NCBI GenBank assembly: GCA_019245275.1
Contig: JAFARW010000115.1
Span: forward strand, 1 to 16,887
DNA: 16,887 bases
DNA from: Vulcanimicrobiota bacterium
GTDB taxonomy: Bacteria > Vulcanimicrobiota > Vulcanimicrobiia > Vulcanimicrobiales > Vulcanimicrobiaceae
Reading direction: 5' to 3'
Shown: positions 1-7,874 of the stretch, one piece after another
How positions within the stretch are numbered: the stretch's first letter is position 1
How the letters are laid out: the number at the start of each line of letters is the position of its first letter
The notes under the pieces: model-generated
Databases searched by the model: none
The model's input: only the letters and a program-made list of their open reading frames with translations
What the model was told of the DNA's origin: nothing
Position numbers and translations under genes: made by a program

Positions 1-78
1 GAGAAGACGCAATGCTTCGAGCAACAATTCTTGGCCGGTTTGATCGCCTTCTAGAACGACCACGGTAGCTGCGCTCAA
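1..78 (-). CDS. Isocitrate/isopropylmalate dehydrogenase-like protein, N-terminal fragment
   Basis: Only the first 26 codons are in the window; the gene runs off the left edge. On the minus strand a TTG start at 78-76 follows an AGGAG ribosome binding site at 84-88 with a 5-base spacer. The peptide begins MSAATVVVLEGDQTGQELL. The hydrophobic strand followed by EGDQTGQE matches the N-terminal nucleotide-binding strand and loop of the beta-decarboxylating dehydrogenase family (IDH/IPMDH), where the usual form is GDGIGPE. That family oxidatively decarboxylates isocitrate, 3-isopropylmalate or homoisocitrate with NAD(P). Which substrate applies cannot be told from this fragment. It is transcribed divergently from ftsK across a 36-base gap. 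The family call rests on a short motif, so it is moderate. Confidence 0.6.
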   Translation of the reverse strand, partial: MSAATVVVLEGDQTGQELLLEALRLL

Positions 79-114
79 AAGAACTCCTGTCTTTATGACG
101 AAGAAAACCAACCC
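79..114. promoter_or_regulatory. Short divergent intergenic region (dehydrogenase / ftsK)
   Basis: These 36 bases separate two divergent starts and so should hold or overlap both promoters. They contain the AGGAG site of the minus-strand gene (84-88). No convincing -35/-10 pair or strong ribosome binding site for ftsK is visible; a purine run (GAAGAAAA) lies about 8 bases before the ftsK ATG. Confidence 0.3.
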
Positions 115-2316
115 ATGGCACGCGTACGCCGCAAGGCGACCGCGAAAGCGCGTTGGAACTACGAGATTGCGGGCATTGCCGCACTCGGCCTAGCCGTCCT
201 CTTAGGAATCGCACTGGTCGTGCCCGCGCAGCATGCGGGCGTCATTGGAACGCGTGCGGGCGGCATCTTACACGCGCTCTTCGGCAGTGCGGCACCGCTG
301 TTCGTGCTGTTGATCGCGCTCTGCGCGGCGATCGTCTTTTTGGAGATCAACGTTCCACGGTTGATGGCGTCCTTTGGACTGGCGGCGCTGAGTTATTTCC
401 TAATCATCGATGCCGCATTTGCCCATCGCGGGGGAACGATCGGCGCGCACATTTGGGATGGCCTGCGATCGCTGCTTGGCGTCGCCGGCGCGCGCGTCGT
501 TCTTGCGCTGATCGCGCTGCTCTTAACGGTGTGGCTAACGGAGGTTTCCGTTAAGAAAGTCATCGGCTGGTGCCTCTTGCAACTGCAACGCATTCGCTTG
601 CCGCGATGGAATCTGCGCTTCGCTCTTCCAACCGGTCATAAGAGCGTTCGGGAAGCATTTGCGCTGCCGGAAGCGCCGCCGCCGTCATTACTTCCACAAA
701 TCGATCGGCCGCCCGCACCAATCGCGATCGTGCAAGAAGAAGACGCCGCGATTGAAGACGACCTCGACGACGCCGGTGAAGACGATGATGAAGACGAATC
801 CGCGGACGCCGATCAACCGGAGGCGTACGATGACGATGAACCCGTCGGTGACTATGAACCGGCGTTGCCGGGATCGCGTCAATATCGGTTGCCGGATCTG
901 GCCATGTTCGATCCGCCGCAGGCGCAAGTAACCGACGACACAAGCCGCTCGCACATCTTAGAAGATACGCTGGCGTCGTTCGGTGTCGGCGCGAAGGTGA
1001 CTCACATCGAGCGCGGTCCCTCGATCACGCGTTACGAACTGCGCCCCGAACGAGGCGTCAAGATTTCGAAGATCTCGTCGCTCGCGGACGACCTCGCGCT
1101 CGCGCTTGCCGCGACGAGCGTTCGCATCGAGGCGCCGATTCCCGGAAAATCGGCCGTCGGCATCGAGGTTCCCAACGCGACGATTTCGATTGTCGCCGTT
1201 CGTGAAATTTTGGAAGCGCTTCCAAATCGAGGCATCATCCCGCCCCTTTTGATGGCGCTCGGCAAAGACATCACGGGTCGCCCGGTTTTCGGCGATCTCG
1301 CCAAGATGCCGCACCTCTTGATTGCCGGCGCGACCGGAAGCGGCAAGAGCGTGTGCTTAAACTGCATTATCGCATCGCTGCTGGTTTCCGCGACGCCCGA
1401 TCAAGTGCAGTTCCTGATGATCGATCCGAAGCGCGTCGAGCTTGCAGTCTACGACGGCATCCCGCATCTGATCAAAGAGGTGATCACTGATCCGCGTCTT
1501 GCGGCCGGCGCCCTCTACGAAATGACCAAGACGATGGACGAGCGTTACGAACGGTTTGCGCAAGCCGGCGTGCGCAAGATCGAGGAGTACAACGCCAAGT
1601 ATCCCGATGAGAAGATGCCCTACGTCGTGATCGCAATTGACGAGCTCGCCGACCTGATGATGGTGGCGCCGGCGAAGGTTGAAACAATGATCTGCCGGCT
1701 TGCTCAGCTAGCGCGCGCGACCGGCATCCATTTGGTGGTCGCGACGCAACGCCCATCGGTTGACGTGATAACCGGCATCATCAAAGCCAACATTCCGTCG
1801 CGCATCGCTTTCGCAACGAGCTCGCAAGTCGATTCGCGCACGATCCTCGATATGGCGGGCGCAGAGCGCTTGCTGGGCCGCGGCGACATGCTCTACTTGC
1901 CGATCGACTCCCCCAAACCGATCCGCGCGCAAGGTGCATTGATCACCGGTAGCGAGATCGCGCGTCTCGTCGACTTCTGGGCAAAACAGGGCCGTCCCGA
2001 CAACTTGCTCGATGTTGACGTCACGCCGATTTCGGACGATGAGAGCGCAACGAAAAATCTCGATCCGCTCTGCTACGAAGCTGCGAAATTCATCATCGAA
2101 ACGAACTATGCGTCGACCGCGCAGCTGCAGTCGCAATTCTCAATCGGACATCCCCGCGCCGTTCGCCTGATGCGGCAGCTGGAAGACTTCAACGTCGTGG
2201 GACCACACGAAGGGACGAAGCCGCGGCGCATCCTGATCGGTTTGGCCGACCTTGAAACGATGGCACCGCGCCTAACGAAGAACATCCAAGAAGATCTGTT
2301 TGCGACCGGCTCCTAG
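115..2316 (+). CDS. ftsK: DNA translocase FtsK/SpoIIIE
   Basis: Septum-anchored hexameric DNA pump that clears chromosome ends from the closing division site and, in many bacteria, activates XerCD recombination at dif. The 733-residue protein has a basic N-terminus, then four predicted membrane segments (about 18-37, 59-77, 83-103, 121-141). A very acidic Asp/Glu linker follows (about 207-249), shorter than the long Pro/Gln linker of E. coli FtsK. The RecA-like motor has Walker A GATGSGKS (405-412) and Walker B ending in DE (509-510). The C-terminal winged-helix gamma domain (about 660-725), which reads polar guide sequences on DNA, is present. The ATG at 115 gives a typical basic start; no strong ribosome binding site precedes it. 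The length resembles SpoIIIE-type proteins. It overlaps the next gene by 17 bases, suggesting co-transcription. Confidence 0.96.
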   Translation: MARVRRKATAKARWNYEIAGIAALGLAVLLGIALVVPAQHAGVIGTRAGGILHALFGSAAPLFVLLIALCAAIVFLEINVPRLMASFGLAALSYFLIIDAAFAHRGGTIGAHIWDGLRSLLGVAGARVVLALIALLLTVWLTEVSVKKVIGWCLLQLQRIRLPRWNLRFALPTGHKSVREAFALPEAPPPSLLPQIDRPPAPIAIVQEEDAAIEDDLDDAGEDDDEDESADADQPEAYDDDEPVGDYEPALPGSRQYRLPDLAMFDPPQAQVTDDTSRSHILEDTLASFGVGAKVTHIERGPSITRYELRPERGVKISKISSLADDLALALAATSVRIEAPIPGKSAVGIEVPNATISIVAVREILEALPNRGIIPPLLMALGKDITGRPVFGDLAKMPHLLIAGATGSGKSVCLNCIIASLLVSATPDQVQFLMIDPKRVELAVYDGIPHLIKEVITDPRLAAGALYEMTKTMDERYERFAQAGVRKIEEYNAKYPDEKMPYVVIAIDELADLMMVAPAKVETMICRLAQLARATGIHLVVATQRPSVDVITGIIKANIPSRIAFATSSQVDSRTILDMAGAERLLGRGDMLYLPIDSPKPIRAQGALITGSEIARLVDFWAKQGRPDNLLDVDVTPISDDESATKNLDPLCYEAAKFIIETNYASTAQLQSQFSIGHPRAVRLMRQLEDFNVVGPHEGTKPRRILIGLADLETMAPRLTKNIQEDLFATGS

Positions 2317-2959
2317 CGGACCGATCGCGCGCGCTGCGGCGCGCCCGCTGATCAGTGCGATCATTGCCTACGCGCTCTTTCTTACGATCGGATTGCTCGT
2401 TTCGCGCCGGCTGCCGGTCGATTTCGATCGAGCAGCACGCGCGCTGGAAGGCCACGGAAACTTGATCGCCTGGATCCTTACCTGGAGCCTTTACGCCTAT
2501 TGGCTGTTGCCGGTATGTGTCGCACTCGTCATCGCTGCGATTATTTTCCAGGCTTGGCGCGCGCGCATTGTGGTGACGATCGTGACGATGTTGGTCAGTT
2601 GGGGCGCATCAGATCTGTTTCAGCGTACCTTTATGCGTGCCAGACCGCTCGCATGGGTCGTCAAGCACGAAACTGCGCCGTCCTATCCGAGCACGCACGC
2701 GACGCTCGCGATCGCCTTCTACGGTTTCTGGTTCTATTTGATCTTACGCAGCGAGCTGTCGCGACCGTTACGGACTTGGTTGTCGGCGGCGCTTGCGGCG
2801 CTGATTGTCGGGATCTATTGGGCGCGCCTTGCGCTCGGCGCTCATTATCCGAGCGATCTCGCCGGCGGATTCTTGCTGGGGTTCGCGGCGATCAATGTCG
2901 CAATCGCGATTTGCCTTGTCCTACGGGTCGAACTTTTCCCCGGCTTCCTCGGGGAGTAG
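2300..2959 (+). CDS. PAP2-family membrane phosphatase
   Basis: Probable lipid phosphatase (phosphatidic acid phosphatase type 2 superfamily), which removes phosphate from lipid phosphates or diphosphates such as undecaprenyl diphosphate at the membrane. The 219-residue protein has several hydrophobic segments (about 17-34, 56-84, 88-102, 134-149, 157-174, 188-209). The three signature blocks are visible: R115-P116 (block 1, without an obvious preceding Lys at the usual spacing), PSTH at 130-133, and R176 with H182 and D186 (block 3, with Ala instead of Ser before the Arg). Start: TTG at 2300, inside the end of ftsK, preceded by AAGAAG; no in-frame ATG lies nearby. The exact substrate is unknown. 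Undecaprenyl diphosphate recycling would suit the envelope theme, but this is inference. A 30-base gap separates it from mqnE. Confidence 0.83.
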   Translation: MRPAPSGPIARAAARPLISAIIAYALFLTIGLLVSRRLPVDFDRAARALEGHGNLIAWILTWSLYAYWLLPVCVALVIAAIIFQAWRARIVVTIVTMLVSWGASDLFQRTFMRARPLAWVVKHETAPSYPSTHATLAIAFYGFWFYLILRSELSRPLRTWLSAALAALIVGIYWARLALGAHYPSDLAGGFLLGFAAINVAIAICLVLRVELFPGFLGE

Positions 2960-2989
2960 CCGTCCACTCTCTCTAAAGGTAGAGACCCG

Positions 2990-4126
2990 ATGGCTGTTGT
3001 TGCGGATCCGGCGCTCCTCCCAATAGAGCACAAAGTCGAAGAAGGCATCCCGCTTTCAATCGAAGACGGGCTGACGCTCTTTCGAACGGGCGACCTTCAC
3101 ACGCTCGGGCGGTTGGCGCGTGAAGCGAAGCTGCGCAAGAGCGGCCGCAAAGTTTTCTACGTCTTGAACCGCTACATCAATTCGACGAACGTGTGCTATG
3201 CCGGATGCCGTTTTTGTTCGTTTGCGGCCGACGAATTCAAAGAGCGGGACCGCGCGATCCGGATGTCGGCAGATGAAGTGATGGCGAAGGCGCTCGAGAC
3301 CGGCACGAACTTCAATCAGATTCACATTGTCGGCGGCCACGATCCGCGCCAACTCTCGCTCGATTATTGGCTGCCGCTGATGCGACGCTTTAAGGAGCGC
3401 TTGCCGCACGTTCAACTTTCGTTATTCACCGCCGCTGAGATCGATTACATGGCGCGCCGGCATCGCACGACGTACCCGCCTCTGCTGGGACAGCTGCGGG
3501 AAGCGGGTCTGGATAACATCAACGGCGGCGGAGCAGAAGTCTTTGCCGAACGCGTTCGCAAGCAAATTTGCCCCAATAAGGTCACCGCTGAGCAGTGGCT
3601 GGAGATTCACGAAGAGGCGCATCGCCAAGGAATTGCCTCGAACGCGACGCTGCTCTACGGCACGATCGAAACGCTCGAAGAGCGTCTCGACCATCTCGTA
3701 CGACTGCGTGAAAGCCAAGACCGCTCGCCGGGATATAACGCGTTCATCCCGCTCGCATTTCATCCCGACGGCAATGAGCTCAGTTATTGCGGATGGACAA
3801 CCGGACTCGATGACATTCGAATGTTCGCGGTCGCGCGCTTGATGCTATACAACTTCGACCACATCAAGGCGTATTGGATGATTCAAGGATTGAAGGTGTG
3901 TCAGGTCGCGCTTGATTTCGGCGCAGACGATATGGACGGCACACATGGCAGCACGGACGAAGAGCGCATTTACCACAGCGCCGGTACGCATTCCGGACAG
4001 TATGTCGACGATCGCGAGTTTCGCCGCCTGATCGAGGAGGCCGGGTACGAGCCGGTTCGGCGCAACTCGACCTACGACGAGTTTGCATTTGATTGGAAGC
4101 CGGACGCCGAGGTCGTTCTAGCGTAA
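2990..4126 (+). CDS. mqnE: Aminodeoxyfutalosine synthase (MqnE)
   Basis: Radical SAM enzyme of the futalosine route to menaquinone. It joins the MqnA product 3-[(1-carboxyvinyl)oxy]benzoate to S-adenosylmethionine to give 6-amino-6-deoxyfutalosine, releasing bicarbonate. The 378-residue length is normal. The [4Fe-4S]-binding cysteines are C69, C73 and C76 (CYAGCRFC). Family hallmarks follow: IVGGHDP after the first sheet, a GGGAEV segment, and NRYINSTNVC before the cluster. The start ATG at 2990 is preceded by AAAGG about 10 bases upstream. The stop overlaps the mqnA start (TAATG). It resembles the MqnC gene two positions downstream, including an almost identical G(T/S)IETLEER block, as expected of paralogues. 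The GGH motif and the adjoining mqnA favour MqnE over CofH/CofG. Confidence is high. Confidence 0.94.
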   Translation: MAVVADPALLPIEHKVEEGIPLSIEDGLTLFRTGDLHTLGRLAREAKLRKSGRKVFYVLNRYINSTNVCYAGCRFCSFAADEFKERDRAIRMSADEVMAKALETGTNFNQIHIVGGHDPRQLSLDYWLPLMRRFKERLPHVQLSLFTAAEIDYMARRHRTTYPPLLGQLREAGLDNINGGGAEVFAERVRKQICPNKVTAEQWLEIHEEAHRQGIASNATLLYGTIETLEERLDHLVRLRESQDRSPGYNAFIPLAFHPDGNELSYCGWTTGLDDIRMFAVARLMLYNFDHIKAYWMIQGLKVCQVALDFGADDMDGTHGSTDEERIYHSAGTHSGQYVDDREFRRLIEEAGYEPVRRNSTYDEFAFDWKPDAEVVLA

Positions 4127-4962
4127 TGGCGGCGCTGCGATGCGGGCGGATCGGCTACACGAACGACCTGCCGATCTTTGCAGCCTTCGATGAAGGCGTG
4201 CTCCAATTTCCAGGCAGTTTGCATAGCGGCGTGCCGACGGAGCTCAATGCAATGCTGATCGGCAGCAAGCTTGACTTGAGCCCGATCAGTTCGGCCGCGT
4301 TTGCTAAAGCTGCCGGCCAACTCGCGTTGCTGCCGGAACTTTGTATTGGGGCGCGCGACGACGTCATCTCGGTCGTCCTCGTTTCGCGAACGCCGCTGTT
4401 GGCGCTTGACGGTCAGACGATCGTCCTCACTGACGAGTCGGCGAGTGGCGTTGGCCTGTTGCGCGTTCTACTGGAACGACGCTATTGCGTTCGCGCCAGG
4501 TACGAGCGATCGCACGATCCACTCGATGCTGCGCGCGCCGGCAAGCCGGCGTTGTTAATCGGCGACCACGCAATCGATGCCCGTTTTCTTTTCGAAGACG
4601 AGCATATCTACGATCTCGGGCGCCTCTGGCATGAGTGGACCGGCGAGGACATGGTCTTCGCTGTGTGGGCGGCGCGGGCAGAAGCTCTCCAAAGCCGCCC
4701 GGCCGAAGTCGCTGCGTGCGTGCAGGCGTTAGTCGATGCTCGGGCCTGGGGGCTTGCGCGCGTCAACGATGTCGCAGCGCGCGCTCAGCAAGCGAAGCCC
4801 AGACCGCCCGGGTTTTACGAATCGTACTACCGCACGCTGAAGTTTACGCTCGATGCGGCTGCAGAACGCGGACTCGCCGCCTTCTGGAGCGAGTTGCGAG
4901 CCATCGGTGAGATCGATCGCGTCCCGAAAGTCACTTTCGAGGCGGCTGGTGTCGCTCGCTAA
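4126..4962 (+). CDS. mqnA: Chorismate dehydratase (MqnA)
   Basis: First committed enzyme of the futalosine pathway: it dehydrates chorismate to 3-[(1-carboxyvinyl)oxy]benzoate. It has a periplasmic-binding-protein-like fold but acts in the cytoplasm and has no signal peptide. The 278-residue protein opens with IGYTNDLPIF, equivalent to the IxYLNxxPL start of the family. It also has LDLSPISSAAF, LLIGDHAI and YDLGRLWHEWTG, all recognisable MqnA blocks. I chose the ATG at 4126, which shares its A with the mqnE TAA stop, over an in-frame ATG 33 bases upstream inside mqnE, because the family motif begins only a few residues after it. No own ribosome binding site is seen, so translation is probably coupled to mqnE. 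It overlaps mqnC by 14 bases. Confidence 0.92.
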   Translation: MAALRCGRIGYTNDLPIFAAFDEGVLQFPGSLHSGVPTELNAMLIGSKLDLSPISSAAFAKAAGQLALLPELCIGARDDVISVVLVSRTPLLALDGQTIVLTDESASGVGLLRVLLERRYCVRARYERSHDPLDAARAGKPALLIGDHAIDARFLFEDEHIYDLGRLWHEWTGEDMVFAVWAARAEALQSRPAEVAACVQALVDARAWGLARVNDVAARAQQAKPRPPGFYESYYRTLKFTLDAAAERGLAAFWSELRAIGEIDRVPKVTFEAAGVAR

Positions 4963-6031
4963 CCTGCTGGAAGCGGCCGCCGATGGCCGCCGCCTCTCTT
5001 TCGATCAGGGAGTGCGTATATATAAGGAAGCTCCGCTACACGAACTAGGGGCCGCGGCACATGCGCGGCGGATGCAGATGCACCCGGCAGATCGCGTGAC
5101 CTATGTGATCGACACGACGATCAACTATACGAACGTCTGCAATGTCCACTGCACCTTCTGCGCTTTCTTCCGGCCGGAGGGGCACGGCGAAGGCCATACG
5201 ATGACGCACGACCAGGTAATCGAGCGCGTTAGATTTGCCGCCGACCAAGGTGCGACGCAGATCATGATCCAGGGTGGGGTCAACCCGGCGCTGCGTCTCG
5301 AGTGGTTCGAGCGGCTCTTCGAACGCGTGCGCCGCGAGTATCCGCATGTTGACATTCATTCGCTGAGCGTCTCCGAGATTGTCGGTTTAGCGCACGTCGA
5401 GGAACTCTCAACGCGCGACGTCTTGATGCGGCTCAAAACGGCCGGCATGAAATCGCTCCCCGGCGCCGGGGCCGAGATTTTGGTCGAACGCGTTCGAAAA
5501 CGAATCAGCGCTCGCAAAGTAAAACCGCACGAGTGGCTCGGCGTCATGCGGGAAGCGCAGATTCTCGGCATGCCGACAACCGCGACGATGATGTTTGGCT
5601 CGATCGAAACGCTCGAGGAGCGGATCGAACACTTAGATGTCTTGCGGGATCTTCAAGACGAGACCAGCGGCTTCACCGCCTTCATTCCTTGGTATTACGT
5701 GCCGTTCAAGACGCCGCTGCGCGGAAGAGAAGCCAGCGGTCTCGAGTACTTGCGAATGCTTGCGATCTCGCGTTTGTACCTCGATAACTTCGCGCACTTG
5801 CAGGCATCGTGGTTGACGCCGGGATTGAAGCTCGGCCAACTCGCCCTCTTCTACGGTTGCGACGACATGGGCGGGACGATCATCGAAGAGCAAGTTGTCC
5901 ACGACGCCGGCTCAACGAACGAAGCGACGCGCAAGCAACTCGAAGAGATCGTCTTGGGTGCCGGCTTCCGGCCCGTGATCCGCGACACATACTGGAATCT
6001 GCGCGACGATGTCGCGCTGGCAACCGCCTAA
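4949..6031 (+). CDS. mqnC: Cyclic dehypoxanthine futalosine synthase (MqnC)
   Basis: Radical SAM enzyme that cyclises dehypoxanthine futalosine to the spiro intermediate cyclic dehypoxanthinylfutalosine, the step after MqnB removes the base. The 360-residue length is normal. The cluster cysteines are C64, C68 and C71 (CNVHCTFC), followed by AFFRPEGHGE and IQGGVNP, both typical of MqnC. PWYYVPFKTPL, the SRLYLDN block and the GCDDMGGTIIEE block near the C-terminus also agree. The start is GTG at 4949, inside the end of mqnA, with a weak AGGCGG upstream; this gives a sensible length, and reading further upstream would only extend into mqnA sequence. It is the last gene of the ftsK-PAP2-mqnEAC run. 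mqnB and mqnD, needed to finish the naphthoate, must lie elsewhere. Confidence 0.94.
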   Translation: MSLANLLEAAADGRRLSFDQGVRIYKEAPLHELGAAAHARRMQMHPADRVTYVIDTTINYTNVCNVHCTFCAFFRPEGHGEGHTMTHDQVIERVRFAADQGATQIMIQGGVNPALRLEWFERLFERVRREYPHVDIHSLSVSEIVGLAHVEELSTRDVLMRLKTAGMKSLPGAGAEILVERVRKRISARKVKPHEWLGVMREAQILGMPTTATMMFGSIETLEERIEHLDVLRDLQDETSGFTAFIPWYYVPFKTPLRGREASGLEYLRMLAISRLYLDNFAHLQASWLTPGLKLGQLALFYGCDDMGGTIIEEQVVHDAGSTNEATRKQLEEIVLGAGFRPVIRDTYWNLRDDVALATA

Positions 6032-6037
6032 CTCCGC

Positions 6038-7117
6038 CTACGCGGCGCGTCGAATCGTCGCCGCGCCCAGCACTTCGTCCGTGTGGGTGTCGAACAGCGC
6101 AACGAGTTGCCCGGGCGAGATCGCTCGCTGCGGCCGATCGAAGGTCAATGCAAGCGTCCCGTCGTCGCGCAGCGACGCGAGGGCCTCGGCCGGCTGGGCG
6201 CGATAACGGACCATCGCCCGCACTCTCGCCGATCCGTCGTTAAAGCGCTCGGCCCGAATCAGATTGACTTCGTCCGCTTGCAATTCACGCGCGGCGAGCT
6301 CATCTTCGCGACCGATAACGATTGTATTGCTGCGGCTATCGATTTGCGTGACGTATCGTGGACCATCCGCATTGCTCGGCAGCCCACGGCGTTGACCGAT
6401 CGTGAAATTCGTGATTCCCTGATGGCGTCCAACGACTTCGCCGCTTCGCGCAACGATGTCGCCGTCGCTAAGCGCTTGCGGGCGTAACTGCGCAACGATG
6501 TCGCGGTAGTCGCCACCTTCGACAAAACAAATGTCTTGTGATTCGACCTTGTCGTGCACCGGCAAACCAAGGCGCAGGGCGTGCGCACGAGTTGCATCCT
6601 TATCGAACTCGCCAAGCGGCAGCAATAATGTCTCCAGCTGCGCGGGCGTTAACTGGGCGAGCGCATACGCCTGATCTTTGTGATGCGTTCCGCGAAAGAG
6701 ATGCGGGCCGTCATCGCGACGTTCCAGGCGCGCATAATGCCCCGTTGCAATATAGCGCGCGCCGAGCTGCTTCGCGTAGTTGCGCAGCGTGCCCAGTTTC
6801 ACGAAGTTGTTGCACGAGACGCACGGGTTAGGCGTGCGCCCCTGCGCATAATCGTCCGCGAACCGCTCGATCACGTTGCGCCGGAATACTTCCTCGAAAT
6901 CCAGGACATAGTGCGGGATATCGAGCACGGCCGCGCTGCGGCGCGCATCGTCAAAATCATCGGTGCCACAGCATGACCGTGCATGAGCCGCTCTTTTTGG
7001 CGAATACATCTTCATCGTGACGCCGATAACGTCGTATCCCGCCTCACGCAACAAACCAGCCGCAACAGCGGAGTCCACTCCGCCGCTCATTGCGGCGATA
7101 ACACGTTCATTGATCAC
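6038..7117 (-). CDS. mnmA: tRNA-specific 2-thiouridylase MnmA
   Basis: Cytoplasmic enzyme that puts sulfur on C2 of the wobble uridine in Glu, Gln and Lys tRNAs, using ATP to activate the base and a persulfide as sulfur donor. The protein is 359 residues. It has the PP-loop SGGVDS at 11-16, the catalytic cysteine in NPCVSCN (C99), and the second, persulfide-carrying cysteine in SQDICFV (C197). C-terminal blocks include NFTIGQRRGL and a terminal beta-barrel with SPGQLVALFD. The open frame extends upstream into rodZ, but the family sequence begins right at the GTG at 7117-7115 (MINERVIAAMSGG), so I set the start there; no good ribosome binding site is visible. It is convergent with mqnC (6-base gap) and divergent from rodZ. 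Confidence 0.94.
   Translation of the reverse strand: MINERVIAAMSGGVDSAVAAGLLREAGYDVIGVTMKMYSPKRAAHARSCCGTDDFDDARRSAAVLDIPHYVLDFEEVFRRNVIERFADDYAQGRTPNPCVSCNNFVKLGTLRNYAKQLGARYIATGHYARLERRDDGPHLFRGTHHKDQAYALAQLTPAQLETLLLPLGEFDKDATRAHALRLGLPVHDKVESQDICFVEGGDYRDIVAQLRPQALSDGDIVARSGEVVGRHQGITNFTIGQRRGLPSNADGPRYVTQIDSRSNTIVIGREDELAARELQADEVNLIRAERFNDGSARVRAMVRYRAQPAEALASLRDDGTLALTFDRPQRAISPGQLVALFDTHTDEVLGAATIRRAA
6041..6065. terminator. GC-rich hairpin at the mqnC/mnmA convergent junction
   Basis: A perfect 7-bp stem (CGCGGCG at 6041-6047 with CGCCGCG at 6059-6065) and an 11-base loop lies 10 bases after the mqnC stop, inside the last codons of mnmA. The position suits transcription stop for the mqn operon. 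There is no T-run after the stem, and GC-rich coding sequence produces such stems by chance, so support is weak. Confidence 0.22.
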
Positions 7118-7163
7118 GATAACGACAACAGGATAACAGGGTAGAGACGCAAACTCAAAATCC
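7118..7163. promoter_or_regulatory. Divergent intergenic region (mnmA / rodZ)
   Basis: These 46 bases lie between two divergent starts and must hold or overlap both promoters. The hexamer GATAAC occurs at 7118-7123 and 7132-7137, and again at 7097-7102 just inside mnmA. No clear -35/-10 pair or strong ribosome binding site for either gene is visible. Confidence 0.3.
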
Positions 7164-7868
7164 ATGCCTGCCGTCGGCGCGCAGTTTCGGGCGGCGCGCG
7201 AAGCGCGCGGCCTCTCGCTGTCGGAGGTCGCCGAGGACATCCACATTCGGGCGATCTATCTCGCGGAGATCGAAGCGGAGAATTGGCGCGCCATCGGCGC
7301 GCCGGTCTATGTTCGAGGCTTTCTCCGAACGTATGCGCGCTTTCTCGGCTTGGACCCGGAAAACGCGGTCGCCGAGTTCAACCGAACGTTGCCGGCAGCG
7401 CCCGCATCGAATTCCGAAGAGAGTGCCCCGATTCTGGCGCCGCGCGCGCCGCGCGGCCTCTCGCCGTTGATCTGGATCGCGGGGGCAGTCGCGGTGTTTT
7501 TGATTGCCTTTGTCATCTACAACGCCGTGACGCTGCGCCGTCCGGCGCCGGGTCAAATCGTGGCGGGAGCTCCTTCGCCCAGCGCGCTGCCGAGCACCCT
7601 ACCGCTGCCTTCGCCTTCACCAACGCCGCACGTTGCACCGAATACGCTGAGCTTGCACGTCTCTGCGCCATCGTGGATCCGCGTGACAATTGACGGAAAT
7701 GTTAGTATGGAGGGTACGTTTCCGGCCGGTACCGCGAAATCGTTTCACGGGCGCGCCGCGATCGTTCGTATCGGAAATGCTGGCGGCGTCGATCTTTTGG
7801 TTGACGGTAAGCCGATCGGAAAGCTTGGCGGCCCCGGCGACGTGGTAGAGCGCAATTTCATCCTTTAG
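7164..7868 (+). CDS. rodZ: RodZ-like helix-turn-helix membrane protein
   Basis: Bitopic membrane protein that in rod-shaped bacteria links cytoplasmic MreB to the elongation machinery. The 234 residues run in the RodZ order. First is an N-terminal helix-turn-helix of the HTH_25/Xre type (about 4-72), with GLSLSEVAEDIHIRAIYL and the PVYVRGFLRTYA block. Then come one membrane segment (101-122), a Pro/Ser/Ala-rich linker (about 127-160), and a C-terminal extracytoplasmic beta domain (about 163-234) of the DUF4115 type, with a VTIDGNV block, GTFPAGT, GNAGGVDLLVDG and a final GGPGDVV. It starts the second operon and is followed by yajQ after 6 bases. No mreB is in the window, so the cell-shape role is inferred from the family. 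The architecture is diagnostic. Confidence 0.86.
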   Translation: MPAVGAQFRAAREARGLSLSEVAEDIHIRAIYLAEIEAENWRAIGAPVYVRGFLRTYARFLGLDPENAVAEFNRTLPAAPASNSEESAPILAPRAPRGLSPLIWIAGAVAVFLIAFVIYNAVTLRRPAPGQIVAGAPSPSALPSTLPLPSPSPTPHVAPNTLSLHVSAPSWIRVTIDGNVSMEGTFPAGTAKSFHGRAAIVRIGNAGGVDLLVDGKPIGKLGGPGDVVERNFIL

Positions 7869-7874
7869 GAGCTA

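Noticed and set aside
7097..7137. Three GATAAC hexamers at 7097, 7118 and 7132 near the mnmA/rodZ promoters
   Set aside because: Spacing is irregular (21 and 14 bases), one copy is coding, and GATAAC recurs elsewhere in mnmA. Not enough for an operator claim.
7131..7143. GGATAACAGGGTA, a 13-base match to the core of the I-SceI homing endonuclease site
   Set aside because: Only part of the 18-base site matches, and there is no intron, homing gene or insertion nearby. Treated as chance.
7118..7246. Upstream extension of the mnmA reading frame to an ATG at 7246
   Set aside because: It would overlap rodZ and adds 43 residues unlike any MnmA N-terminus; the GTG at 7117 places the PP-loop normally.
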